Origin: JACCXG01 sp963834305
GTDB lineage: Bacteria; Acidobacteriota; Vicinamibacteria; Vicinamibacterales; 2-12-FULL-66-21
DNA: 64,000 bases
Reading direction: 5' to 3'
NCBI GenBank assembly: GCA_963834305.1
Contig: CAWIAX010000002.1
Span: forward strand, 496,001-560,000
The position numbers and the translations under genes were made by a program. Below the pieces are notes generated by a model that was given only the letters and a program-made list of their open reading frames with translations, had not been told where the DNA came from and searched no databases. Shown piece after piece: positions 37,441-47,266 of the stretch. The first letter of the stretch is position 1; each line of letters opens with the position of its first letter.

Positions 37441-39344
37441 TCATTCCACCAGCACGGGCTTCACGCGGACACCGAGGAACCGCGCGTCGGTCGAGTTGCC
37501 GTAGAACAGCGGGACGAACCCGGAGCTCGCCGAGATCGACGCGGTCCACACCGGCCACTTGCCCTGGTACGGAAAGCCGCGATCGAGCGCGAAGGTGATC
37601 TGCCGCGACTCCCCCGGCGCGAGCGCGACCTCCTGCGAGCGGCCGGAGAGCTCCGCGTCCACGACGCACGGGCTGCGGGCCGGCGGTCAGCGTCAACTGC
37701 AGCCGCTTCATCGGCCGGTCCGTCTTGATCAGGAACTCCGCGCGCGACTCCCCCTTCGCCCAGAACGTGCCGTCCCCCTCGACGAACGCGTTGTCGTCGA
37801 AGAAGTAGAGCTGAAAGCCGGGGCTCGAGCCGCGGGGATTGTCGCCGAACCACACCCGCACGCGGTCGGCCTGGTTGTTGATTGGCCAGTCGTAGACGAG
37901 GGTGAGCTCCGGCGGCAGCCACCGCAACGGCCCACTCTTCATGTGATCCCCAGGCTTGAACGACGTGACGAACGGGTTCAGCACGAGCGGCGCGGTGAAG
38001 AGCGCCCCCACGAGCCACGGCACAACCGCCACCCACGTCTGGCGGATCGGCGGCAGCAGGAAGAGGAACACGCCGTACGCGCCCATGAAGTAGCGGTTGC
38101 CGACCGAACCTCCGCCGCCGTTCCACGTATACGGCACGCTGACGACGAGGATCGCAATCTGGCCGAGCGCACCGAGCAGCACGAAGTACTGCCAGGAGGG
38201 CCGGCGCCACGCCGCAAGCAGGAAGGCCGCCAGGGCAAACACCGCCGGAAAGAAATACGGGAACAGGCCGGCGTTGCGGCCGACGAAGAACCATTTGAGG
38301 TTGTGGACCAGATTGGTCCACACCACCGACCGTTCGAAGATGACGTCGGTCAGGGCGCCGTCGCGAGCCTTTTCCTGTCCCACGTCGAAGCTCGACGCCG
38401 GCGTCTGGAACGGGAACTCATAGTAGTAGGTATTGCGCTGGCCGCCCTGGTAGTTCCACTCTCCGGTGATGGCGATGTTGGCGCCGAACAATCCGAGTGC
38501 GGCGACGAGGAACACGGCGCTGGCCGCGAGGCTCAGGGCCAGGCGGCGGCGCCACAGCAGATACAACACGATTGGCGGAAACAGGAACGCGCTCCAGGGC
38601 TTGGAGAAGGTGACGATCCCGAGGAGCAGCGCGGCCAGCAGGTCGCTGCCGCCCCGCGTCAGCCACGCGGAGCGCCGCGACACCTGTTCGGGCGGCGACG
38701 ACCTCCTTGTACAGCCAGCAGAAATACGCGAGCAGCCCGAGGGAGAAGTTGAAGAGCTCGGGCGTGATCCAGACGAAGTAGACCGGCACGACCGTCGCCA
38801 TGACGAAGGCGCCGGCCAGCAGCGCCGCCACGCGCGCCGGCATCCGCGCGTGCAGGAACAGGAAGGCGCACCAGACGACCAGCGCGAGCAGCAGCGCGTG
38901 CAGGACCAGGAAGCCGTTGGTGCCGAACATCCTGACGAACGGCGCGGCAAACAGCGGGTAGATGAACGACTTGCCGAAGAACAGCCGCGACGTGTTCGGG
39001 TCGTCCTGGACGCGCGTCCAGACGAAGGGCGGACGGCGCATGACGCCCCAGTCCTGAATGTCGGCGCCCTTCTTCAGGAAGACCCCGGTCGGCCCCGACG
39101 GGAACTCCTTCCAGACGCGCATCAGGTCGTCGCGGCGATACGTCAGGTCGCCGTCGCTGGCGAGGCTGTGCCCCATCATGTAATAGGTGGCCTCGTCGCT
39201 CTGGATGCCGAGCGCCGCCCGCGGAAAGTCCACCGCGAAGGCAAGCCCGCCGTAGATGCAGGCCAGCACCGCCACCAGGAGGATCCCCGGCCCCGGCGAC
39301 GGCGCCGCTGCAGGCGTGGCAGGCCCGGCGTGGTCGCCAGTCAT
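37441..39344 (-). CDS. Polytopic membrane protein, probable GT-C glycosyltransferase (two frameshifts)
   Basis: About 634 aa with many transmembrane segments. After the first helix a luminal-type loop holds LGIQSDEATYYMMGHSLASD; an acidic pair here resembles the DE/DD catalytic motif of GT-C enzymes (GT39/GT83) that use polyprenyl-phosphate sugars. A soluble C-terminal domain carries FGDNPRGSSPGFQLYFFDDN and ends DARFLGVRVKPVLVE. Frameshifts lie near 38693 (YKEVVA-PEQVSRR) and 37681 (LTLTAGPQP to the C-terminal frame). Its ATG overlaps the preceding glycosyltransferase stop (ATGA). The glycosyltransferase role is inferred from topology and motif. Confidence 0.65.
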
Positions 39345-40556
39345 GCCGGCGCCTTGTCCGTCAGGAACGACAGGTCGGCCGTCCTGGCGCCACGCCGGCG
39401 GGTGGGCTGCGAGATCCGGTAGAGCAGGTCGTAGAGCCGTTCCATCTTCGAGACGAACGTGGCGATGTCGTACTGACGGGCCGTGATTCTCGCCGCGTCG
39501 CCGAGGCGCTGCCGCTCCCCCGGGGCGTCCATCAGGCCGACGATGGCGTCCGCGAGCCGCGCGGCATCCCGCCGCGGCACGATGATCGCGTCGCGGTCGT
39601 GCGTCAGGACATCGGTCAGGCCGTCGGCATCGGTGGCGACGATCGCCTTGCCCATGGCCAGCGCCTCGAAGACGGTCAGCGGCGTGCCTTCCCAGAGCGA
39701 GGGAAACACGCTGATGTCGAACGCCGAGACGACGCGCGCGACGTCGCGGGCGAAGCCGGCAAAGACAAACCGATCGCCGAGCGCGAGCTGCCGGGCCTGC
39801 GCTTCGAGCGCCGGCTGCAGCGGCCCCTCGCCGACCAGGATGAAGCGGGCGGCCGGGCGGCGGTCGAGCACCAGCCGCGCCGCATCGATCAGATACGAGT
39901 TCCCCTTCGAGTCGTGCAGCCGCGTCACGGTCCCCATCACCACGTCGTCCGGACCGGCGCCGAGATCGGCCCGTGCGGCGGCGATCTCCTCGGCGGAGCG
40001 CGGGCGGCTGAACTCGTCCAGCGGCACGCCGAGATAGACCACCTTGACCTTGTCGGCCGGCATCTGCCGCGCCTTGATCACGAAGTCGGCCGTGCTCTGC
40101 GACACGGCAATCGCGAGGTCGGTCTGCGGCTCGAGCAGCGAATCGGCCACCTTCTGGAACCACGGCGTGTCGGTCAGGTTGGCATGCTCGTGCAGGACGG
40201 CCGGGACGCCGCCGCATCCCGGCGGCGATCCGGCCGAACGTGGTCGCGCCGTAGCCGTGCAGGTGCAGGATGTCGGTGCGCTTCTCCCGCATCACCCGCA
40301 GCAGCGCCGGCAGCGTGGTCGGATCGAACTTCGACTTGGCCAGGTAGGTGATGTCGATGCCCATCGACTCGAGGGTCTCCTCCGACAGGTCCTTCTTGCG
40401 GAGGCTGACGAGGGAGACGGTGAAGCGATCCGGATCGAACCGCGGGATCATCCAGCTGAACAGCCGCTTCACGCCGTGCATGCGCGACCCTTCCCAGCCG
40501 AGATGGTCGCAGACCTGCAGGACGTTCAGTTTTTCGGGCCGGGTGGCGTCAGTCAC
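39341..40556 (-). CDS. Glycosyltransferase family 4 protein (one frameshift)
   Basis: About 404 aa of GT-B fold. The N-terminus LNVLQVCDHLGWEGSRMHGV and ILHLHGYGATTFGRIAA belong to the acceptor domain. The donor domain has GTVTRLHDSKGNSYLIDAAR and FPSLWEGTPLTVFEALAMGK, the ExxxxxxxE-like GT4 motif. A frameshift near 40212 disrupts RIAARMRGVPAVLHEHAN. The start is GTG at 40556, 8 bases after the acyltransferase stop. Its stop overlaps the following membrane-protein start. Confidence 0.82.
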
Positions 40557-40564
40557 GATGGTCG

Positions 40565-41314
40565 TCAGGAATGGGCGGCGGGTGCGCGGTGGCTCACGAC
40601 GCGGGCGGGCACGCCAACGGCAATCGCGCCGGCCGGAACAGCCTCGCGGACGACGGCGCCGGCGCCAATCACCGCGCCATCGCCGATCGTCACGCCGTCG
40701 AGAATCTTGGCTCCCGCGCCCAGCCAGGCCCCTTGCCCGATCGTCACGCCGTCGGACCGCCGGCCCTGCGACAGGACCGCCGCCGCGGGGTCCGAGAAGT
40801 CGTGGTCGCCGCCGATGACATAGCAATAGGCCGCGAGCAGCGTGTCGCGGCCGATCCGGACGCGGCTGGCCGAGAACAGCTCGCAGTTGAAGCCGATGTT
40901 GGCGCCGTCGTCCACGAGGATGTCGCCGTTCTTGCACGACAGGATGGTGTTGCGGCCGATGAAGACGCCGTCGCCGATGGTGATCCCGGCGTTGCTCGTG
41001 CCCTTGGCATCGAGCAGGCAGTTGTCGTCGATCACCACGTTGCGGCCGATGCGGATCTTCCCCGGCTGCCGCATCACCACGTTCTGGCCGAAGAGGACCC
41101 CGTGGCCGCAGGCGCCGAGGAGCCACGGATACATCACCTTGCGCAGCGCGAAGCCGACCGCGCCCGGCACCGCCTGCGACAGCTGCGTCACCAGCTCGTG
41201 CTTCAGCAGCGGCCCCCAGCCCGGGCGGCCCACCACCAGCTCGCCATATTTGACGCGCGCCGACGACCCGCCCTCGAAGAGCTGGTCCTGGGCGCGCGGG
41301 ATCTCCGTCGTCAC
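40565..41314 (-). CDS. Left-handed beta-helix (hexapeptide) acyltransferase
   Basis: 249 aa of the WbbJ/maltose O-acetyltransferase-like group. Hexapeptide turns are clear: IRIGRNVVIDDNC, ITIGDGVFIGRNT, ILVDDGANIGFNC, VRIGRDTLLAAYC and VTIGQGAWLGAGAKILDGVT. CYVIGGDHDFSD supplies the catalytic His region. It probably acetylates a sugar of the surface glycan built by the neighbouring transferases. GTG start at 41314. It is divergent from the membrane protein at 41408. Confidence 0.85.
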   Translation of the reverse strand: MTTEIPRAQDQLFEGGSSARVKYGELVVGRPGWGPLLKHELVTQLSQAVPGAVGFALRKVMYPWLLGACGHGVLFGQNVVMRQPGKIRIGRNVVIDDNCLLDAKGTSNAGITIGDGVFIGRNTILSCKNGDILVDDGANIGFNCELFSASRVRIGRDTLLAAYCYVIGGDHDFSDPAAAVLSQGRRSDGVTIGQGAWLGAGAKILDGVTIGDGAVIGAGAVVREAVPAGAIAVGVPARVVSHRAPAAHS

Positions 41315-41393
41315 GCGCGTGTGTCCGTCATGCGTTCGAAGCCTTCACCCGGTCCCCGCGACACGCGGCGGCCCCGCCGCGCCCGCGCCAACA

Positions 41394-41399
41394 TATGAT
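41394..41399 (+). promoter_or_regulatory. -10-like element before the GT-C-like gene
   Basis: TATGAT ends 8 bases before the GTG at 41408. No strong -35 is seen. Consistent with a leaderless transcript. Confidence 0.4.
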
Positions 41400-41407
41400 A
41401 AGCGCTC

Positions 41408-42926
41408 GTGCCCGCAGAGATGACACCCGAGGAGCGGCCCGGCCCGGACCGCCGGCGCGAGCGCCTGGCCGCCGCGGTGCTGCTCTGCGCGATCGTGCTC
41501 CTGCGTTCGTCCGTCTTCGTGATCTGGCCGCTCTCGCACTTCGACGCGGACCAGGCCGTCATCGGGCTGATGGCCAAGCACCTCAGCGAGCTGCGGGCCT
41601 TCCCGGTGTTCATGTACGGCCAGAGCTACATCCTCGCCGCCGAAGCCTGGTTCGCCGCTCCCCTCTTCGCGCTGCTCGGCGTCTCGGCCACGGTCCTGAC
41701 GCTGCCGCTGCTCGTCGTGAACCTGGCCATCGTCCTCCTCCTGCTGCGGCTGCTCGAGCGCGAGTCGGGCCTGCGCCCGCTCGCCGCCGCCGTCCCGATC
41801 CTCTTCTTCGCGCTTCCGGCGCCCGGCACGACCTCGTTCCTCCTGCACGCCAGCGGCGGCAACGTGGAGCCGTTCCTCTACATCCTGCTGCTCTGGATGA
41901 CCCGCCACCGCCCCAACGTCGGTGGCATCCTGCTCGGGTTCGCGTTCCTGCACCGCGAGTTCAGCATCTACGGGCTGTTCGCGCTGCTCATCATCGAGGC
42001 GGCGAACCGGTCTCTGTTCACGCGCGCCGGAATCATTCTCCGGCTCAAGATGTTCCGCACCGCCGCCGAGGTCTGGATCGGCGTGCAGTTCCTGTCGCGC
42101 TTCTCCTCGGCCGCCGGACCCGGCACCTCGGTGGCCGACCTCTACGCCGCGCCCAACAACCTGGCCGAGCTGCTCAATCGCACCTGCGTCGATCCCGCGA
42201 CGATGGCCCAGGGCGCACGCATGCTGGTGACGTCGCACTGGCCGCTGCTCTACGGCATGGTCCCGGCGCCGCTGGCGGAGTACTCGATCGAGAGCGCTGC
42301 GTGGCAGGGCCTTCCCGGAACCTGGCTGCTCTTCGTGGCCACCGCCGCGCTCGCCCTCGGCGGCGTCCTGGCGGGACTGCTGCGCACGCGGAGCTGGCGG
42401 CCGGAGTTCACCTTCCCCGCGTACCTCGTCCTGGCGGGTGCGCTCTCAGCCGCCGGCTATCTCGCCGGCCGGTGCGGCGTGGTCGAGCGGATGACGATGC
42501 GCTACGAGCTGCTGTCGATCCTCGGCGCCGTCGGCCTCGGCGCGCTGTTCCTGACCGTGACGAATGGCAGGCGCCTGCGCCGGAGCTGGCTGGCGCTCGC
42601 GGTCGCCTGCGCGGGCGTGGCGGCGTCCGGCCATGCCCGCCTCGCGTTCGACTACGCCGTGCACCGCCCGGTAGGCCCGAAGGAAATGCTCGTCCGCCAT
42701 CTCCAGGCCCGGGGGATCGCAATACGGATACGCCGACTACTGGGTGGCCTACTACGTGTCGTTCGTGACGCGCGAGCAGATCGTGCTGGCCTCGACGGAC
42801 TTCACCCGCATCAAGAGCTACGGGCCGATCGTGGCGGCGCATGCGGACACCGCCGTCAGGGTCTCCAGGCAGAGCTGCGAGGGGGGCCGGCGGCTGACCG
42901 AGTTCTTCCACCTCTGCCCGCCGTGA
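41408..42926 (+). CDS. Polytopic membrane protein, possible GT-C glycosyltransferase (one frameshift)
   Basis: About 505 aa with 9-11 predicted membrane helices. After the first helix the loop SHFDADQAVIGLMAKHLSEL has the acidic DAD that often marks GT-C enzymes, and VFMYGQSYILAAEAWFAAPL follows. A frameshift near 42719 separates HLQARGIA from YGYADYWVAYYVSFVTREQI. The true end is the TGA at 42924-42926. The start is GTG 41408. It is alone on the plus strand inside a minus-strand glycan island. The donor and acceptor are unknown. Confidence 0.65.
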
Positions 42927-42932
42927 CCGCCC

Positions 42933-42948
42933 GTCGCCGCCCGGCGAC
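42933..42948. terminator. Small hairpin between convergent genes
   Basis: GTCGCC (42933-42938), loop GCCC and GGCGAC (42943-42948) form a 6-bp stem in the 27-bp interval between the two stops. Confidence 0.3.
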
Positions 42949-42953
42949 CCGCC

Positions 42954-43937
42954 CTACATCCACCCCGCGCGCCGGTACCACGCGAGCGTGCGCTCGATGC
43001 CTTCCCGGAGCGCCACGCGGCGGCGTGTAGCCGAGCTCGCGGCGGGCGCGGCTGATGTCGAAGGCACGGCTCTTGGTGAAGAAATCGACACGGCGGCGGT
43101 AGATCGGCGGCTCGACGCCGAGCGGGGCGCAGGCGGCCTCGCACAGCGGCCCCGGCCACCCAGAAGGGCCACACCGGCAGGTGCAGCCGCGGCGGCGCCA
43201 CGCCGGCCACCTCCGCGATGCGCGCCATCAGCTCGTTCAGCGTCGTGACCTCGCCGCCGGCCAGGATGTAGGTGCGTCCCGCCGCGGCCGGCACTTCCCC
43301 GCACAGCCGGAAGCCCTCGACGAGATCGTCGATGTACGTCAGGTGATAGAAGAGGTCGCCGGCGCCGAGGACGACGAAGCGGCGGCGCGCCACGCCGCGG
43401 AAGAGTTTGAGGAGCCGTCGGTCGCCGGGACCGTAGATGCCTGTCGGCCGCGCGATCACGACCTCGACACCGGTGCGGTCGCCGGCCTCACGGGCCAGCC
43501 GCTCCCCTTCGAGTTTCGTCACCTGGTAGATGTCGCCCGGCTTGAGCGGCGCCTCTTCGTCAGCCGGCGGGTGCTCGACGTCGCCGTGCACGCCAACGGT
43601 GCTGCAGTGCACCACGCGCCGCACGCCGGCGGCATGGGCCGCCTCGATCACCGTCGCGACGGCCAGGGCATTCACCGCGCGGTACTCCTCGTCGCGAAGA
43701 CCCGCCTGCCGGTAGATCGCGGCGATGTGGTAGACGACGTCCGCGCCCGACGCCGCCCGCTCGAGCGAGGCACGATCGCGAAGATCACCGCGCGCCAGCG
43801 CAATGCCGTCGTTCCTCGAGCGCCCGGGCGCGGCTCTCGTCGCGCACGAGCGCCGTGACGGTATCGCCGCGGGCCGCCAGGGTGCGGGCCAGATGGCCGC
43901 CGGTGAACCCGGTGGCGCCGGTGATCAGGACGCGCAC
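42954..43937 (-). CDS. NAD(P)-dependent epimerase/reductase (three frameshifts)
   Basis: Extended SDR of the dihydroflavonol-reductase/hopanoid HpnA-like group, about 326 aa after correction. The reconstructed N-terminus is MRVLITGATGFTGGHLARTL (Rossmann GxTGFxG). The catalytic motif is YQVTK after CSTVGVHGD, and VVIARPTGIYGPGDRRLLKL follows. Frameshifts lie near 43812, 43153 (extra G in GGGG) and 43018; the corrected tail reads ELGYTPRVALREGIERTLAW. GTG start at 43937, 8 bases after the methyltransferase stop. Substrate unknown; a sterol- or hopanoid-like or sugar substrate is possible. Confidence 0.78.
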
Positions 43938-43945
43938 TCAGCCCC

Positions 43946-44731
43946 TCACCGCGCGGCGCCCGGCGCACCGGTCCGCTCGGCGACGATGGTCACCGGCGAT
44001 CCCAGCAGGGCGCGGAGCCCCAGCCTGCCGAACATCCGCTCCACCCGCGTCGTTGCCGCGGCGGAATCGAGCTTCTTGTGCAGGGCGATGGGCAGGACGA
44101 ACTGGCGGTGCTGGTCGACGATGCGGAAGCCGCGATCGGCGAGGGCGGTGCGGAAGGCCCGGTCCGAGAAGACCCGATACGCTTCGATCCGGGCGCCGAA
44201 GCGATGGCGGACGTGCCGCGCGGCCGCCTCAAGCGCGGCGGCGCTCCAGAGCGCCGGGTAGTCCAGGACCACGCGGTGGCGCGCAACCCGGCACAATTCG
44301 CCGAGCGACCGGCGCCAGTCGGGCGTGTGCATCAGCACACGAAGACAGACGACCGCGTCGAAGGATGCGTCGGGCGCGTCGAGGGCGTGCGCGTCGCCCC
44401 TGACGAAGGTGACCTGCGCGTGCTCTTCCGCGGCGCGGCGCGCAGCGACCGCGAGCATCTCGGCCGACGCATCGAGGCCGGTCACGACCGCGCCGCGCCG
44501 GGCGAGCGCGATGGCTGCCCGGCCGGTGCCGGTGCCGACATCGAGCACGGTGCGCCCTTCGAGCGGCGCGAGAAACGACGCCACCACCTGCTCCTGCGCC
44601 GCGGCCAGCAGGGTGCCAATCGGTCCGCTGAATCGGGCGGCCTCGAACGTTTCCGCCATCCGCGTGTCGGCGTAGGCGGCATAGCTGTAATGATCGTCGC
44701 GGGGCGGCCGGGACGCGCGCGCCTCGCTCAC
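43946..44731 (-). CDS. Class I SAM-dependent methyltransferase
   Basis: 261 aa. Motif I is TVLDVGTGTGRAAIALARRG, followed by AVVTGLDASAEMLAVAA and FDAVVCLRVLMHTPDW. The fold is clear but the substrate is not. The GTG start at 44731 overlaps the stop of the upstream glycosyltransferase (GTGA), giving coupling. A long frame that appears to fuse it to that glycosyltransferase is an artefact of a single-base frameshift near 44872. The neighbouring genes suggest a glycan or lipid substrate. Confidence 0.8.
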   Translation of the reverse strand: MSEARASRPPRDDHYSYAAYADTRMAETFEAARFSGPIGTLLAAAQEQVVASFLAPLEGRTVLDVGTGTGRAAIALARRGAVVTGLDASAEMLAVAARRAAEEHAQVTFVRGDAHALDAPDASFDAVVCLRVLMHTPDWRRSLGELCRVARHRVVLDYPALWSAAALEAAARHVRHRFGARIEAYRVFSDRAFRTALADRGFRIVDQHRQFVLPIALHKKLDSAAATTRVERMFGRLGLRALLGSPVTIVAERTGAPGAAR

Positions 44732-45928
44732 GCCACCCCTCCCACGACCTGCGCCGTGCCCTCTCCGCTCAGGTAGGCGCACGCCTGGCGCGTCCGCGAC
44801 AGGTAGGCGTCGTAGCTGTACTTCGTCTCGGCGAGCTGCCGCGCCCGCTGCCCGACGTGCGCGCGCCCCGTCGGGATCGGCAAGCGCCGCGAGCACCGCA
44901 TCGCCGAACGCGGTCGCGGTGGCGTCGGCGAGGTAGGCGACGCTGTCGTCGAGGACCTGCGTGTGCGTCAGCAGGCGGGTCGCGACGATCGGCCGCGCCG
45001 AGCGCAGGTACTGGTAGATCTTCAGCGGCGTGTTGGTGCCGCTGCTGCGCGGCGAGACCAGCACGTCGGCGGCGTCGAGAAAATCCGGAATCTCCTCGGC
45101 CGGCCGCTGCCCGGCAAACGCCACGACGTCGCCCGCGCCGGCCGCGCGCGCCTGGGCCCGCGCCTTGTCCACCTGGTCCGCCCGCCCCCCGGCCAGCACG
45201 AAGCGCACCTCGGGCCGCTGCCTGGCCACGTGCGCGGCGGCAGCGAACAGGAGATCGAGCCCCTGGTAAGCCTCGAATGTGCCGGTGTAGAGGACGAGCG
45301 GCGCGTCCGGCGCGAGCCCGAGCTCCGCGCGGATGCGTGCGCCGGACCCGGGCACCGGAGTGTCGCCGGACCCCGGCGAGTTCTCGATCAGGACCGTCCG
45401 GACCGACGGGTCAATCGCCCTGACGGTCTCTTCGAGGTGCGGGCAGATCACGATGACGACGCGCGAGCGCCGCAGGACGAGGCGCTCGGCCCAGGCGAAC
45501 AGCCCGGCCAGCACACGCGACCGGCTGTAGGCGAAGTTGGTCAGCTGCTGCGGCAGGCTCGAGTGCATGTCGTAGAGGTGCGGCACCCCCAGGGCGGCCG
45601 CCAGGACCACGCCGATGAAGCTGCCCTCTTCGTGAGAATGCACGGCGTCGTAGCGGCCGGCCAGCGCCCGGCGGACGGCGGTGACGCCCAGCAGGATGTC
45701 GAGCGGGACCTTGGCCAGCGAGGGGCCGATGGCCACGTGCTTCAGGAAGGGCGGCCGGAGCGACCGGAAGACCCGGAGGCCGGGGATCGTCACGTCCTTG
45801 CCGAAGGGATAGGTCACGAGATCGACGGTGTGACCCAGCTCAGCCAGAGCTTTGATGCGATGGAACTCGCTGAACGGCGTGCCCCGAGGCTCGAAGAACG
45901 GCTCGGGCGCAATCATCAATATTTTCAC
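44728..45928 (-). CDS. Glycosyltransferase family 4 protein (one frameshift)
   Basis: About 400 aa. The acceptor domain begins MKILMIAPEPFFEPRGTPFS and has HSHEEGSFIGVVLAAALGVP. The donor domain shows LVLYTGTFEAYQGLDLLFAA and VSPRSSGTNTPLKIYQYLRS in the GT4 acidic-motif position. Near 44872 an indel breaks the last part; the other frame restores RQLAETKYSYDAYLSRT and ends GTAQVVGGVA at TGA 44728-44730. GTG start at 45928 behind a strong promoter. First gene of a three-gene minus-strand unit. Confidence 0.82.
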
Positions 45929-45942
45929 GATGCGATCTGAAA

Positions 45943-45971
45943 ATTGTACGGGATGGCCCCGGACAGGTCAA
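45943..45971 (-). promoter_or_regulatory. Sigma-70-type promoter of the 45.9 kb glycosyltransferase operon
   Basis: TTGACC (45966-45971), a 17-base spacer and TACAAT (45943-45948) on the minus strand, with 14 bases between the -10 and the GTG start. One of the best promoter matches in the window. Confidence 0.7.
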
Positions 45972-46002
45972 CGTAACTCTCGCAATTCCGGCGAGTTAGC
46001 GA

Positions 46003-46008
46003 TATCCT
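46003..46008 (+). promoter_or_regulatory. -10-like element before the flippase-like gene
   Basis: TATCCT lies 12 bases before the ATG at 46021; the -35 is poor. Confidence 0.35.
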
Positions 46009-46020
46009 AACGGGATACGC

Positions 46021-47025
46021 ATGCCTGATCACGCCACGCCGGCGCCGTCGCGGACGCGCGCCATCCTCGTTCCCTGTATCAAAGCCGCTGTCAGCCTTGC
46101 CCTCCTCGCGGTGCTCTTCTCGCGCGTGGACGCGGCGCGGCTGTTTGCGGCGGCACGCAACGCGTCGGCCCCCTGGCTCGCGGGCGCGCTGGCGCTGTAC
46201 ACGTTGATGGTGCTGGCGAGCGCCTGGCGCTGGGGCGTCCTCCTCACGGCGCAGAACGTGCGCCTGCCCTACACGACGCTCACCTCGTCGTTCCTCGTCG
46301 CGACGTTCTTCAACAATTTCCTGCCGAGCAACATCGGCGGCGACGTCGTCCGGGTGGCCGATACCGCCCCGGCGGCCGGGTCGAAAACGCTGGCCACGAC
46401 GGTCGTGCTGCTCGATCGCGGCCTCGGGCTGCTCGGGCTCGTGCTCATCGCCGCCATTGGCGCCACGGCGGGCACGCGCCTGGCCAACGACGGGCCGCTC
46501 GCGCCGGCCCTGCTGTGGACGGGACTCTTCGTCGGCGCCCTCATCGCGATCCCCGCCTTGTTGCGGCCGCACGCGTTCGCGCGGCTGTTCCACCCGCTGC
46601 GCGCGCTGCACCCGGCCTGGGTCGACGAACGGCTGGCGCGGCTCACGGCAGCGCTCGCCCGCTTCGGTCAGGCGCCGGGCGCGCTGGCGGCCGGTTTCGT
46701 GGGGGCGGTGGTCGTCCAGGCGGTGCTGGTGGGGTTCTACCTCGCCATCGCCCAGAGCATGCGCATTCCCGTCTCGTTTGCCGAGCTGGCGGTGATCGTC
46801 CCGATCTCCTTTGTGGTGCAGATGATCCCGCTGTCGATGAACGGGTTCGGCATCCGCGAAGCGACGTTCGGCTTCTACTTCAGCCGGCTCGGGCTGCCGC
46901 TCGAATCCGCCCTGCTCGTGTCGTTCATGGGCGCGGCCCTCATCATGCTGTTCTCGCTGAGCGGGGCGGTGGCCTACCTGGGCCGAGGCCGGGGCATGGC
47001 TCAGCTTGACGCCTCGCGCGTTTAG
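46021..47025 (+). CDS. UPF0104/AglD-like lipid flippase-type membrane protein
   Basis: 334 aa, intact. Polytopic member of the lysylphosphatidylglycerol-synthase transmembrane family (flippase part of MprF; AglD-like). The signature FFNNFLPSNIGGDVVRVAD and the C-terminal MIPLSMNGFGIREATFGFYF are characteristic. Such proteins are thought to move lipids or lipid-linked sugars across the membrane; direct function here is unproven. It lies divergent from the glycosyltransferase operon and 36-46 kb island, which would supply lipid-linked glycans. Confidence 0.82.
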   Translation: MPDHATPAPSRTRAILVPCIKAAVSLALLAVLFSRVDAARLFAAARNASAPWLAGALALYTLMVLASAWRWGVLLTAQNVRLPYTTLTSSFLVATFFNNFLPSNIGGDVVRVADTAPAAGSKTLATTVVLLDRGLGLLGLVLIAAIGATAGTRLANDGPLAPALLWTGLFVGALIAIPALLRPHAFARLFHPLRALHPAWVDERLARLTAALARFGQAPGALAAGFVGAVVVQAVLVGFYLAIAQSMRIPVSFAELAVIVPISFVVQMIPLSMNGFGIREATFGFYFSRLGLPLESALLVSFMGAALIMLFSLSGAVAYLGRGRGMAQLDASRV

Positions 47026-47266
47026 CCGCATAGTAACGTGGTCGGCCGGCGTATAGCTGGCTGGCGTCAGCTCCCCAACACAACAACCAGATGCGCGCCC
47101 CGGGCGAACAACACCGCCTGCCGGGCTTGGCTCGCCCAGGCCAGGCCTGATACCAGCGCCTCCAGGCGACGCGTAAAGGCAGCGCAGACAGCGACCGATA
47201 GGCGGAGGTGCGCGGTTCACGGCCGCGCCCTGCCTGCCGCCAGAGCTGACACGTGAGGGTGAGACG

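Noticed and set aside
43946..45928. Glycosyltransferase-methyltransferase fusion
   Set aside because: A one-base indel near 44872 removes the glycosyltransferase stop; the corrected frames give two genes overlapping by GTGA.
47026..47266. Riboswitch or small gene in the 241-bp gap before the 47.3 kb lipoprotein
   Set aside because: No conserved core, no good ORF and no strong hairpin were found.
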